The translations under genes and the position numbers were made by a program. A stretch of DNA of 64,000 nucleotides from NCBI RefSeq assembly GCF_015693305.1, contig NZ_CP065138.1, positions 620,001 through 684,000 on the forward strand, read 5' to 3'. Position 1 is the stretch's first letter. Each line of letters opens with the position of its first letter. This stretch comes from Sphingobium sp. Cam5-1. Its GTDB lineage: Bacteria; Pseudomonadota; Alphaproteobacteria; Sphingomonadales; Sphingomonadaceae. A model generated the notes under the pieces. That model was given only the letters and a program-made list of their open reading frames with translations. It ran no database searches and was not told the origin of the DNA. This document shows positions 48,553 to 58,199 of this stretch, one piece after another.

Positions 48553-51225
48553 TTACTGACGCAGCCGTTCAATCGCCTGAGCCAGCGCGACGTAGAGCTT
48601 GCCCATATCGGACGAAAGCACCGCCACCCCGAGTGCATTGCCATCCCGCGCGGAAAGGATGATCCGCAGCATGGATTCGAAGTCGTGGATGTAGCGGTTC
48701 ACATGCTCCTGGAACTCGGCATCATTGTCATAGTGCAGGGCGATTTCACGCGATTCTCCTGCATCCAGCAACTTGACCGCCCTGCGAGTGAAAACGCCGC
48801 GATCGCCCTTGAGATAGGAGGCCCAGGCGGAGTCCGTCACGTCGTTCGACAGGATTTTGGCGACGTCGATCGAGGTGCTGTTTAGCGATTCGATAAGCAG
48901 GGCCGATCGGCGCGCAAAATGATCGCGGTCGCGGTCTTCGGCGGCCCGTTCCGCTTCCTCGATCCGGGATTGAACGCTCGCACTTGTGTCGGCAATTGTC
49001 AGCAGCTGCCGGGTAAGGCGATCGGACGCCTGATGCGCAGCGCGAACAGCCTCCTCCGCGACCTGAGCGAGCTTTTCGATCTGGGCCGTTACCTTATCAT
49101 CGACCGCCTGCTGGAGCGCGGCTTCGCTGGCTTCAGCCAGAGACTGCGCCGCGTCAGGGATGGCACGACCTAGTGCTTGACGTGCGCGCTCGGCAGCTTG
49201 ATCGGCGGTATCCTTGACGCGCAGCAATGCGGTTACCAGCAATGGGCCAGCGCCTTCGGTGATCCGCGTCGCGTCCTGATGAGCGTGATCAAGTGCGGTG
49301 CGCAGCTTCTCAACCAGTTCGCGGTTGGCCTCAACCCCGCTTTGCGTGCTTTCCAGCCATTCGGTAAGGCGGCGGCCCTGGCCGCGCAGCAGTTCCTCAG
49401 CCTCTTGGGTGCGGCCAACCAGCGCCTCGGAAATGGCCTCCAGCCGTTCCATCTCAGGTGCCGCGCTATCAAGCAGCTCCCGGCTCTTGGAAATGCGCGT
49501 GTCGAAGCGTTGCAGCGCGGCGGGGAAGGTTTCGTCCAGTTCCCGGACGCTCGAATCAAGGGCGACAAGCAGGGTTTCGGCACAGCTGATCAGCTTTTCC
49601 GCCGTCACCCCACCGGCAGCGAGGGCGTCATCGATCCGCTGTGTTTCAACGGTGAGGCGGGACAGTGCTTCGGTAAGCCGATCGTTGCGGGACAGAGCGC
49701 TTTCTTCCAGCGCGGCAAAACGCGACTGCGCGCTTTCGATGGCCTCGCCAAGCGTGTCATGCAGACCGGACACGAGTGCGCGTTGCCCCTCTACCAGATC
49801 ATTGATCTGGTGGAGGCGGCTTTCGACTTCGGTCATGTGGTCGGAAATGGCTGACACGGTTTCGTCACCGATGCTCTGAATATCGCCGCGTGAGCGCGTC
49901 AGCAGCGCGTCGAGAGCTTCAGCTTGCCGCGCAAGGCCTTCCTCAGTGAAGGTTACGCCATCCTTCGCGCGCGCGAAGGCGGCCTCAGTGCGTTCACGAA
50001 GCTGAGCTTCGATCTGTTCGGAGTCATGGGACAGGGCGGCGAGGGCACTCTGGCTCGTCGCGGCGATGCCCGCCTGCGCGGTCTCGACAAGCGCGCGGAG
50101 CGCCTCAGCTTGCGCCGTCAGATCACGATCGGCCGCCGCCATGCTCTGCTGTGCGTGCGCCACAGTCGTTTCAAGACGCTGCCGCACGTCCCCTTCAACC
50201 CGGTCAAGGTTCTGCGTGAGCAATTCGATCGTCGCTTCAGCACTGTTGGTTATGCCAGCGCGTGCGCGTTCCAGCAGGCTGGCGAGGGTGCTCGCTTGCC
50301 GATCCAGTTCAGCTGCTCCTTCCTGCATCGTCAGGCGGGCGCTTTGCGCTGTGGCGTCGATCCGCCCAGCCGCAATGTCGGCCATGCCGTTCACTTCCTC
50401 GGTCGCAGAGCGGGTAGCCTCCTGCAACTGGGTGAGCTGGCTCGACAGACTCTTCGTGGCAGTCAGTGTGCGGGCGCGGGCATCATCGGACAGTTCGCCA
50501 AGAGCGTGAAGCCGAGCCTCCAGCGTGTCGATCCGTTCCGCTAGCGCATGGCCGTTATCGATGATCTGCGCTGCCATGCGACCGGCCCGATCCTCCAATT
50601 CCGGCATGGCAGCGATCAGGGCATCCATGCGCGTAACGAGGGCGGCTCCTGCGCGCTCGGCCGCTTCCGCCTTTTCGGTCGTGCTGTGGGCGCGACTGGC
50701 GATAAGTTCGGCCGAGGCCTCCATATTGCTGCTGGCGGCCGCGCCGTAGCTGTCGAGCAGTTCGGCCTGGTCCTGCATAGCTTCGCGGGCGCTAGCTAGT
50801 TGGCTGTTGATGCGGCTGAGCCGGGCTTCCAACTGCTCCGCCTCCGCGTGTAGCGCGCGGGCTGTGTCGAGATAGCGGCGCGACTCGGCGCGGCTGGTGC
50901 GAGCGAGCAGCAGATAGCAGACGCCAAGCCCCACGACCGGCAGCAATATGGTCGTGATCAGGCCGGGCCAAACGGCAGGGCCTGCCTGCCATTGGTTCGT
51001 CGAGACTGTCGCCCATCCAGCAAAGCCGAGCCACAGCAGAGCTGCAAAGCCGAATATGGCCTGCGTCCGGCGACTGAAAGGATCGCGGTGCTCCCCATCC
51101 TCGCCGTCTTCATCGCTGTCATGGACGACCTGCTCCAACAGCAGTGTATCGTCCTTCCGCGACTCGTTAGAAGTCGCGATGCTTTTGTCTCGCCAGAATT
51201 CGACGATGGTGCTGCCCCCGGTCAT
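48553..51225 (-). CDS. 890-aa two-TM coiled-coil protein, TipN-like architecture
   Basis: An acidic cytoplasmic N-terminus (about 24-46) is followed by two TM helices (about 54-76 and 86-107), then some 700 residues of heptad-like Ala/Glu/Arg-rich coiled coil (about 115-820), and a globular C-terminus (about 790-890; FARRSALLIESLNSTSIDVAKIL, then DRGVFTRRAVKLLDAGE). Size and layout recall the Caulobacter polarity protein TipN; methyl-accepting and structural-maintenance motifs are absent. I infer a cell-envelope scaffold. It is divergent from the HPt-like gene across 79 bp. Confidence 0.75.
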   Translation of the reverse strand: MTGGSTIVEFWRDKSIATSNESRKDDTLLLEQVVHDSDEDGEDGEHRDPFSRRTQAIFGFAALLWLGFAGWATVSTNQWQAGPAVWPGLITTILLPVVGLGVCYLLLARTSRAESRRYLDTARALHAEAEQLEARLSRINSQLASAREAMQDQAELLDSYGAAASSNMEASAELIASRAHSTTEKAEAAERAGAALVTRMDALIAAMPELEDRAGRMAAQIIDNGHALAERIDTLEARLHALGELSDDARARTLTATKSLSSQLTQLQEATRSATEEVNGMADIAAGRIDATAQSARLTMQEGAAELDRQASTLASLLERARAGITNSAEATIELLTQNLDRVEGDVRQRLETTVAHAQQSMAAADRDLTAQAEALRALVETAQAGIAATSQSALAALSHDSEQIEAQLRERTEAAFARAKDGVTFTEEGLARQAEALDALLTRSRGDIQSIGDETVSAISDHMTEVESRLHQINDLVEGQRALVSGLHDTLGEAIESAQSRFAALEESALSRNDRLTEALSRLTVETQRIDDALAAGGVTAEKLISCAETLLVALDSSVRELDETFPAALQRFDTRISKSRELLDSAAPEMERLEAISEALVGRTQEAEELLRGQGRRLTEWLESTQSGVEANRELVEKLRTALDHAHQDATRITEGAGPLLVTALLRVKDTADQAAERARQALGRAIPDAAQSLAEASEAALQQAVDDKVTAQIEKLAQVAEEAVRAAHQASDRLTRQLLTIADTSASVQSRIEEAERAAEDRDRDHFARRSALLIESLNSTSIDVAKILSNDVTDSAWASYLKGDRGVFTRRAVKLLDAGESREIALHYDNDAEFQEHVNRYIHDFESMLRIILSARDGNALGVAVLSSDMGKLYVALAQAIERLRQ

Positions 51226-51304
51226 GATCCCATCCTATCATCTTTTCAGCGCAACAAAATGCCCTGTTACCAAAACTTAACGCAAGCCCGATAGCGTTCG
51301 GCCC

Positions 51305-51607
51305 ATGTCCTATGATCCTGGTGCCCTGAATGCTGCTCTTGCTGCCGCTGTCGGCGAAGATTTCACGCTGATCGCGGACCTGCGTGTGGCCTTCATGGAA
51401 AGCGCCGAACGCCAGCTCGGCCTCCTCCGCAATGCGCAGTCCGACGCGAACTGGGAAGTCGCGTCATGGCGGCTGAAGGGATTGGCGGCGAGTTTTGGCC
51501 TTACGCACCTCATGGCATTAGCGGACGAAGCAGCGGATTGTGCAAGGGGCGATCCGCGCATTCTTCGGCAGTTGCGAATGGCGATCGACCGGCTTCAACA
51601 AAGCTGA
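51305..51607 (+). CDS. HPt-like protein lacking the phosphorylatable His
   Basis: 100 aa that align well to a histidine-containing phosphotransfer four-helix bundle: EDFTLIADLRVAFMESAERQLGLL, then WRLKGLAASFGLTHLMALADEAADCARGD. The conserved HxLKG motif reads W-R-L-K-G (W55; codon TGG 51467-51469), so it cannot carry phosphate at the usual place. It may be a decoy, or a docking partner for receivers or kinases. First gene of a plus-strand run ending with a kinase-like protein that also lacks its His. Confidence 0.7.
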   Translation: MSYDPGALNAALAAAVGEDFTLIADLRVAFMESAERQLGLLRNAQSDANWEVASWRLKGLAASFGLTHLMALADEAADCARGDPRILRQLRMAIDRLQQS

Positions 51608-51685
51608 ATCGCAGCATGCTTGCGTGATGGCGGCAGCCTTGCGAAAAGGCAGGTTCACACAAGAACGGGTCAGTTCCATCTCAGC

Positions 51686-52852
51686 ATGACTTTTGCGGCC
51701 ATTCTCAGCGCCAGCCGGGCGTCCAGCGATTCTTCGGCGGTCCTTCGCGCCAGCTTGCATTTTGCGGGGCAGACGCTGGTTGAATATCAGGCGCGCCAGG
51801 CCGCCCGGGCTGGGGCAGATCGCATCATGATACTTGTGAGTGTCATAACGCCCGCCCTTTCACAGGCTGTCGACAGGTTGAGTGCCGACGGGATTTCCGT
51901 CGCCCTGGTTCGCGACACGGTGTCCATGGTCCGGGACGCGCCGCGCGATGCCGATGTGGTTCTGGTCGCTGACGGGGTCGTCATTGCACAGGGCCATTTC
52001 GATGCCATAGCCGAGCGCGAGGGCAACGCCCTTCTGGTCACAGATGACAGTCATGCCAGCGCTCCGCTGGAGCGGATCGATGCAGGTCAGCGATGGGCTG
52101 GCCTGGCCCGGATCAGTCCAGACCTGCTTTTCGGGACGCTCGACATGATCGGTGACTGGGACCTGTCGCTGACACTCGTTCGCGCGGCCGTGCAGAATGG
52201 CGCTCGTCGAATCACGGTTCCACAGGATGATCTGCTGACGGGGCGTGTTGCGCTGGTCGATGGGCAGGCGCAGGCGGATCTGGTCGCTCAAGCTGTGATG
52301 TCGGCCGGTTCGTCGGCGAAGAGAATGCGCGGCTTGGCTGAACATTATATTCTGTGCCCTGCCGCCCGATTGTTCAGTCCCGCCCTGATGCGCACCCAAG
52401 TCCCGGCGGCACAGGTGCGTATCGCAGCCATGGCTTTGGGTGCGATTGCCCTGGTGCCGATAGAGTTGCTTTGGCCCGCGACGGGGTTCCTTTTGTTATT
52501 GTTGGCGTTGGGGCTCGCGGAAATCGCGGATCGGCTGGATGAACTGGCCCTCCGATCACCACCGGCAGGATGGACCGCATTCATTGTCCCCTTCTTCGCG
52601 GTTGGCGGGATATCTCTCGCGGGAGGGAGCGTGCTGGCAACATGCCTCGCGCTGCTGCTTGCCATCATTCAATTTGCTGACCGCTGGAACAGGACGGGGG
52701 GAGCGAGGGCCTGGATGATCTTTACGCCTGCAAGCGCGGTGATCCTTATGTTGCTGACGACTTCACTGGGCGCGGCGATGATGGGTTTTGAAGTTGCAAT
52801 GCTGGCCGCCATAGCATCCGCAGGTGCGATCATCCTGCGCAAACCCGCCTGA
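51686..52852 (+). CDS. Nucleotidyltransferase-like membrane protein, function unknown
   Basis: 388 aa from ATG 51686 (TTG 51620 would add 22 residues; no good ribosome site for either). Residues ~1-210 look like a GT-A/nucleotidyltransferase Rossmann fold (LVEYQARQAARAGADRIMILV, then DADVVLVADGVVIA), but the GGxGTR nucleotide loop is missing. The C-terminal ~170 residues have about five TM helices with ALGLAEIADRLDELAL between the first two. The two-part layout recalls inositol-phosphate cytidylyltransferase/phosphatidyltransferase fusions, but I cannot see that family's DGxxAR motif. Function open. Confidence 0.6.
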   Translation: MTFAAILSASRASSDSSAVLRASLHFAGQTLVEYQARQAARAGADRIMILVSVITPALSQAVDRLSADGISVALVRDTVSMVRDAPRDADVVLVADGVVIAQGHFDAIAEREGNALLVTDDSHASAPLERIDAGQRWAGLARISPDLLFGTLDMIGDWDLSLTLVRAAVQNGARRITVPQDDLLTGRVALVDGQAQADLVAQAVMSAGSSAKRMRGLAEHYILCPAARLFSPALMRTQVPAAQVRIAAMALGAIALVPIELLWPATGFLLLLLALGLAEIADRLDELALRSPPAGWTAFIVPFFAVGGISLAGGSVLATCLALLLAIIQFADRWNRTGGARAWMIFTPASAVILMLLTTSLGAAMMGFEVAMLAAIASAGAIILRKPA

Positions 52853-52897
52853 TATATTTCGCGCATAGGGTTTAGTGCATTTTAAGGACGTGCGGCT

Positions 52898-53989
52898 ATG
52901 TTGGCCGCCATGAGCGCCTTTTCGTTCCTTACCGGACCAACGGCGGCGGACAGTTGGCCTGCGGCACCCGTCCTGGCCGGCATGTCGGCCGTGCCCGTAG
53001 GTCATGCCATTGATCTGGCATTTTTCTTTCCCAATGAAGGGCGGGAACGTCACGATGCGCTGATGGCCGAAACGCGGCGCCATCTGGGCGGCTGCGTCGC
53101 TGGCATCGAACATGCCCTGCGATTCGCACTTGACCGGCCAGACGTGGCGAGCCTGCTCGCGCAACAGCCCGAAGCGATCTGCTGGCCGACCATTTGCGCT
53201 CAGCCAACATTGCTCGGCCCGGCTTTGCTCTCTCACATGCAGATGCGTGCAGGTGTTACGCTATTGCTGCGGCAATTTGGTCAGCCCGATGATCGATTGG
53301 ACGAGACAGAAGCAGAGATCATCTTTCCGACCGATGATCCAGCCGTGACGGAAGCGCTGGCTGCCCTTGCCATGGCGGAGGGGCGTTGGCTAACGCTGGG
53401 CGGGGAAGACGAGCCGATGCAGCCGGATATTCCTGCCGAACATTATGCCGAACTCCTATGGACGGCCGCCGCGTGCCTGATGGCTGTCGTTCAGCGGGCG
53501 TCGTTATTGGATGCTGGAGAAATCCTGCCCGCGGTAGAAAAAGCTGGGTGGGCCTTATTGGCTGAACATGACGAGAGCCGGAGCCCGATCGCAGCGGCAG
53601 ACAGGTTGGTGCGCCGCCTGGGTGAACGTGCCGACATGCCCGAATTGCTGGGCGCTGCTCTGGGCCAGCGGCGATTCCTGCTATTTGCGTCCCTCGCGGC
53701 TCGGCGATTGCGCATGGATAGCGCGCATGTGGCTGACATATTGGTGATGGGGCCGGTCCCTGAACTGGCCGCGCTTTGCCGATCACTGGGGGGATCGGAT
53801 GCCGACTATCGTCATCTGTTGATTGCATTGCGGCCTGTCCGGCCCTCTCTCACGGACGCTGCAATCATCGTAGAGGCGGAGCGGTATCAGGCGTTGACAG
53901 AGGCGCAGGCGGACGGTTTGGTGAACGCATTACGCGCGCCTCGGGCACTGCGTGCGAAAATCGATCATCTGCGGCGGATCACTGTCTGA
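52898..53989 (+). CDS. DUF2336 domain-containing protein
   Basis: 363 aa, soluble and largely helical. The central/C-terminal part (about 150-360) matches the DUF2336 pattern of repeated short helices: AADRLVRRLGERADMPELLGAALGQRRFLLFASLAARRL, then RPVRPSLTDAAIIVEAERYQAL. DUF2336 is found mainly in alphaproteobacteria, and its function is unknown. It is coupled to the next gene by a TGATG overlap, so it probably acts with the kinase-like protein. Confidence 0.7.
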   Translation: MLAAMSAFSFLTGPTAADSWPAAPVLAGMSAVPVGHAIDLAFFFPNEGRERHDALMAETRRHLGGCVAGIEHALRFALDRPDVASLLAQQPEAICWPTICAQPTLLGPALLSHMQMRAGVTLLLRQFGQPDDRLDETEAEIIFPTDDPAVTEALAALAMAEGRWLTLGGEDEPMQPDIPAEHYAELLWTAAACLMAVVQRASLLDAGEILPAVEKAGWALLAEHDESRSPIAAADRLVRRLGERADMPELLGAALGQRRFLLFASLAARRLRMDSAHVADILVMGPVPELAALCRSLGGSDADYRHLLIALRPVRPSLTDAAIIVEAERYQALTEAQADGLVNALRAPRALRAKIDHLRRITV

Positions 53990-55371
53990 TGAATATGCCG
54001 GTGCATCCTGCCATTATCCGCGCGACTGTAGCGGCGAATGGATTGCTGTTGAGCGCGGATGCGCCTTTGCTGGCCTTGCAGCGTGAGGCAGGCTCCGACC
54101 TTGGCGCGGTGCTGGCTATTCCTCAATTGGCGGCGCTAGCGCGGCTTGCGTCGCGCCTTTCTGTTACCGTTTCACGATCGGTCACGGCGGCGGCCGAGCG
54201 CGGCGACATCGACATGTGGGTGCGCGCAAAGCCAGAAGCCGACGGCGTGCAGATATCCGTGATCGAATGGAATGAGCGGCCTGCGACGACTGCTCCTGTC
54301 GACATGATGCGCCGTGAAGCAGATATTGCGGCCGTCTCGGAAGGCTGGACTTGGCAAATCGACACGCAGCTGCGCTTCCAGATGGTGTTGGAAGGGGCAG
54401 GGCTGGAAAGTGCTTTGCCGCAGGAGCCCCCGATACCCGGTAGTCGTCTGACCAGCTATTTTGAACTGCGGCCGGATGAAGAGGGCGACCTCGCCATTCT
54501 GCGCGGATTTGCGCAGCGTCGCGCCTTCCGTGACCAGATCGCGACCTTGATTGCCGAACCTGAGCAATGCTTCCGGCTTTCGGGGTTCCCGATGTTCGAT
54601 CTGGCGGGGCAGCTACTCGGTTACCGGGGCAAGGCATTTCCATTGGATCGAGCGATTCTGGCCCCTCATGTGCCGCCTGCGCCCGCCGTCGTCATATATC
54701 CGGCAGAGTTTGGACGGCGCCTCGATCGTTCCCTGCGCCAGCCGCTGGGGCGGATCATCGCCAATGCGGATTCGATCAATGCGCAGTTCGATGGGCCGCT
54801 GCGCCCGGACTATGCGGGTTATGCTTCCGACATCGCGGCTGCGGGCCGTCACCTGATGGCGCTGATCGATGATCTGGCGGACTTGCAGGCAATCGACAGG
54901 TTGGACTTCACCGTGGCGACCGAGGACGTGGACCTGGCCGATATTGGACGACGGGCCGCAGGGCTGTTCGTGGTCAAGGCGATGAGCCGCAAGATCAAAC
55001 TTTTCCCACCAGAGGCGGAGCATAAGACCGTCGCGACGGGTGAGTTCCGGCGCGCACTGCAAATCCTGATGAACCTCGTCGGCAACGCTGTGCGCTATGC
55101 GCCCGAGGATAGCGAGGTGCGGATAGAGACGGGTGTCGATGACGGACGAGCCTGGATTGCTGTCATGGATCAAGGAGCAGGTGTCCCGGAAGACAGCCGG
55201 GAGCGCATCTTCCAAAAGTTCGAACGGCTCGGTCGGAGTGATCCTGGCGGTAGCGGTCTTGGCCTCTATATCTCTCGCCGACTTGCGCTTGCCATGGGTG
55301 GAGACATTCAGATCGGCGATGCCCCTGGTGGGGGTGCGCGATTTACGCTGACGCTACCGGCAAGCAGCTAG
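53989..55371 (+). CDS. Histidine-kinase-like protein with Arg in place of the phospho-His
   Basis: 460 aa from ATG 53989, which overlaps the DUF2336 stop; earlier in-frame starts lie within that gene. An N-terminal PAS-like sensory region (about 1-230) is followed by a HisKA-like helix reading LDRSLRQPLGRIIANADSI, where the usual H-E-L-R-T-P-L has R247 (codon CGT 54727-54729). The ATPase domain looks intact: N box NLVGNAVRYAP (~362), G1 DQGAGVP (~394), F box IFQKFERLG, G2 GSGLGLYISRRLA (~421). Like Caulobacter DivL it may signal without phosphotransfer. No TM helix. Confidence 0.8.
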   Translation: MNMPVHPAIIRATVAANGLLLSADAPLLALQREAGSDLGAVLAIPQLAALARLASRLSVTVSRSVTAAAERGDIDMWVRAKPEADGVQISVIEWNERPATTAPVDMMRREADIAAVSEGWTWQIDTQLRFQMVLEGAGLESALPQEPPIPGSRLTSYFELRPDEEGDLAILRGFAQRRAFRDQIATLIAEPEQCFRLSGFPMFDLAGQLLGYRGKAFPLDRAILAPHVPPAPAVVIYPAEFGRRLDRSLRQPLGRIIANADSINAQFDGPLRPDYAGYASDIAAAGRHLMALIDDLADLQAIDRLDFTVATEDVDLADIGRRAAGLFVVKAMSRKIKLFPPEAEHKTVATGEFRRALQILMNLVGNAVRYAPEDSEVRIETGVDDGRAWIAVMDQGAGVPEDSRERIFQKFERLGRSDPGGSGLGLYISRRLALAMGGDIQIGDAPGGGARFTLTLPASS

Positions 55372-55378
55372 AATAAAA

Positions 55379-55407
55379 AACGGCGCCGATTGGGCGCCGT
55401 TCTTTTT
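55379..55407. terminator. Bidirectional rho-independent terminator
   Basis: A 9-bp stem (55379-55387 and 55393-55401) with a 5-nt loop, preceded by an A-run and followed by CTTTTTT. It lies between the convergent kinase-like gene and gltA and can serve both. Confidence 0.9.
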
Positions 55408-55423
55408 TCCGGGTTGGCCGCAA

Positions 55424-56710
55424 TTAGCGTTGGCTAACCGGGACATAGTTGCGCTCTGCCGGGCCGGTGTAGAGCTGGCGCGGACGGCCAATCTTCTGCG
55501 CTGGGTCAGAAATCATTTCATTCCACTGCGCGACCCAGCCAACCGTGCGGGCGAGGGCGAAGAGCACCGTGAACATTTCGGTCGGGAAGCCGATCGCCGA
55601 CAGGATCACGCCCGAATAGAAGTCCACATTCGGGTAGAGCTTCTTTTCGATGAAGTAAGGATCGTTGAGTGCGATCTGCTCCAGTTCCTTGGCGACGTCA
55701 AAGACAGGATCGTTGACGCCCAGCTTTGCGAGGACGTCCTTTGCCGTCTTCTGCATGACGGTCGCGCGCGGATCGTAGTTCTTGTACACGCGATGGCCAA
55801 AGCCCATCAGGCGGAACGGATCATCCTTGTTCTTGGCGCGGGCAATATATTCCGGAATGCGGTCCACCGTGCCGATCTCGCGTAGCATGTTGAGCGCGGC
55901 TTCGTTCGCGCCGCCATGGGCAGGACCCCAGAGGCAAGCGATGCCAGCGGCGATGCAAGCGAAGGGATTGGCGCCCGACGAGCCAGCGAGACGGACGGTC
56001 GACGTCGATGCGTTCTGCTCGTGGTCAGCATGCAGGATGAAGATCTTGTCCATCGCGTCCACAATGACCGGATCGGGCTCATATTCCTCGGCGGGGACCG
56101 AGAAGGTCATCCGCAGGAAATTGGCGGTGTAGCTGAGGTCGTTGCGGGGATAGACGAAAGGCTGTCCCACCGAATATTTGTACGCCATGGCCGCGATCGT
56201 CGGCATCTTGGCAATCAGGCGGTGGCTCGCGATCTTGCGCTGTTCCGGATCATTGATGTCCGTCGAGTCATGGTAGAATGCGGACAGAGCGCCGACCACG
56301 CCGCACATGATCGCCATGGGGTGTGCGTCGCGGCGGAAACCGCGATAGAAGGTGGTGAGCTGTTCGTGCACCATGGTGTGGCGCGTGATTGTGCGGGTGA
56401 AGTCTTCCAGATCCGCCTTCGAAGGCAGTTCGCCATTCAGCAGGAGGTAGCTGACTTCCATGAAGCTGGATTGTTCTGCCAGCTGATCGATGGGGTAGCC
56501 GCGATGCAGCAGGATGCCGGCGTCACCATCGATATAGGTCAGGCCGGAATCACAGCTGGCCGTAGAAGTGAAGCCCGGATCATAGGTGAACATGCCGGTG
56601 TTGGCGTAGAGCTTGCGAACGTCGATAACCTTGGGGCCGACGGAACCGCTCAGAATACCATAATCCTTGGTATCGCCGCCGACTGTCAAAGTGGCATTAT
56701 TGTCCGACAT
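55424..56710 (-). CDS. gltA: Citrate synthase
   Basis: 428 aa, condensing acetyl-CoA and oxaloacetate in the TCA cycle. It is the hexameric type: [70 protein letters not shown] with the two catalytic His, [14 protein letters not shown], and [13 protein letters not shown] with the catalytic Asp. ATG 56710 is chosen for the GGAG ribosome site 6-10 nt upstream; the longer frame (from 56806) would overlap gltX. Confidence 0.97.
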   Translation of the reverse strand: MSDNNATLTVGGDTKDYGILSGSVGPKVIDVRKLYANTGMFTYDPGFTSTASCDSGLTYIDGDAGILLHRGYPIDQLAEQSSFMEVSYLLLNGELPSKADLEDFTRTITRHTMVHEQLTTFYRGFRRDAHPMAIMCGVVGALSAFYHDSTDINDPEQRKIASHRLIAKMPTIAAMAYKYSVGQPFVYPRNDLSYTANFLRMTFSVPAEEYEPDPVIVDAMDKIFILHADHEQNASTSTVRLAGSSGANPFACIAAGIACLWGPAHGGANEAALNMLREIGTVDRIPEYIARAKNKDDPFRLMGFGHRVYKNYDPRATVMQKTAKDVLAKLGVNDPVFDVAKELEQIALNDPYFIEKKLYPNVDFYSGVILSAIGFPTEMFTVLFALARTVGWVAQWNEMISDPAQKIGRPRQLYTGPAERNYVPVSQR

Positions 56711-56720
56711 CTCGTTCTCC

Positions 56721-58184
56721 TTAATTGCCAACAGCGCGCGATGCCTGCCTGGCATCCGCGAGCCGCTCCAAGCTCCTGTCTTTTCCGAGAAGGAAAAGGA
56801 CATCAAATATCCCCGGCGAAACCGTGCGACCGGTTAGCGCCGCGCGTAGCGGTTGAGCCACTTTGCCCAGCCCCAATCCGACTTCCTCTGCCACGCGGCG
56901 GGTCGCTTCCTCGATTGCTTCGACCGTCCAGGAGGGGACGGATTCAAGAGCGTCGGCGGTTTTCCCAAGCAGCTCGCGCGCCGAGTCGTCTAGCAGAGCA
57001 ATAGCCTTGTCGTCAAAATCCAGCGGGCTTGCCTTGAACAGGAACTCCGCGCCCTCGGCAATCTCGTTAAGCGTCTTCGCGCGTGGTTTGAGCGAAGGCA
57101 TGGCTTGCGCAAGAAGCGCCATCGCCTCGACCGACGGGGTCGTGCCGAGCCGTTGCGTCACGCGCGGCAGGACCAGTTCCGCCAGGCGCTGGTCATCCGC
57201 CTCGCGCAGGTAGAATGCATTGAGATTTTCGAGCTTCTTGATGTCGAAGCGGGAGGGCGATCGGCCCACGCCGCTTATGTCGAACAGCTCGATCGCGCGA
57301 TCTCGCGATATGGTCTCTTCGTCGCCATAGCCCCAGCCGAGGCGCAGAAGATAATTGAGCACGGCTTCGGGCAGCATGCCCATCTCGTCGCGATAGGCAT
57401 CGACGCCCAGCGCGCCGTGCCGTTTCGATAGCTTTGCGCCGTCCGATCCGTGGATCAAAGGAATATGGGCATAGACTGGCTCGTCCCAGCCCATCGCCTT
57501 AATAATGCCGAGCTGACGAAACGCATTGTTCAGGTGATCGTCGCCACGGATCACATGTGTGATACCCATGTCGTTATCGTCGACAACGACGGCGAGCATA
57601 TAGGTTGGCGTCCCGTCGGAGCGGAGCAGGATCATGTCATCCAGTTCCGCATTCTGGACAACTACCCGGCCCTGGACCGCATCGTCGATGACCGTCTCGC
57701 CTTCGCGCGGCGCCTTGAGCCGGATGACGAACGGCGCATTGGCCGGAGCTTCCGATGGATCACTGTCCCGCCAGCGGCCATCATAACGCATCGGCTGCTT
57801 TGCGGCGCGCTGCTGTTCGCGCAGTTCAGCCAGTTCTTCGGGGGTCGCATAGCAGCGATAGGCATGGCCTGCCGCGAGCAACTGGTTAGCGACCTCCGCG
57901 TGCCGCTGCGATCGCTCAAACTGAAAGACGGCGGGCTCGTCGCCTGCAAGGCCAAGCCAGTCAAGGCCGTCGAAGATTGCGGCGACAGCGTCCTCGGTCG
58001 AACGGGCGCGATCGGTATCTTCGATGCGCAACAGGAACTTGCCGCCATGGTGTCGGGCGAATAACCAGTTGAACAACGCGGTGCGCGCGCCGCCGATGTG
58101 AAGAAATCCCGTGGGCGATGGCGCGAAACGGGTTACCACCTGCTTGTTCAAACCCGTTGCACTCACCGTTTTATTCCCCGACAT
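56721..58184 (-). CDS. gltX: Glutamyl-tRNA synthetase
   Basis: 487-aa class I synthetase that charges tRNA-Glu. The HIGH-type motif is [20 protein letters not shown] (about 20-39) and the KMSKS motif is [12 protein letters not shown]. The [13 protein letters not shown] segment here reads [13 protein letters not shown]. The discriminating anticodon domain is helical with standard length. The gene lies 10 nt upstream of the gltA start, so the two are probably one transcript. The divergent comEC start is 15 bp away. Confidence 0.96.
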   Translation of the reverse strand: MSGNKTVSATGLNKQVVTRFAPSPTGFLHIGGARTALFNWLFARHHGGKFLLRIEDTDRARSTEDAVAAIFDGLDWLGLAGDEPAVFQFERSQRHAEVANQLLAAGHAYRCYATPEELAELREQQRAAKQPMRYDGRWRDSDPSEAPANAPFVIRLKAPREGETVIDDAVQGRVVVQNAELDDMILLRSDGTPTYMLAVVVDDNDMGITHVIRGDDHLNNAFRQLGIIKAMGWDEPVYAHIPLIHGSDGAKLSKRHGALGVDAYRDEMGMLPEAVLNYLLRLGWGYGDEETISRDRAIELFDISGVGRSPSRFDIKKLENLNAFYLREADDQRLAELVLPRVTQRLGTTPSVEAMALLAQAMPSLKPRAKTLNEIAEGAEFLFKASPLDFDDKAIALLDDSARELLGKTADALESVPSWTVEAIEEATRRVAEEVGLGLGKVAQPLRAALTGRTVSPGIFDVLFLLGKDRSLERLADARQASRAVGN

Positions 58185-58199
58185 CCGCCTTGCTCATTC

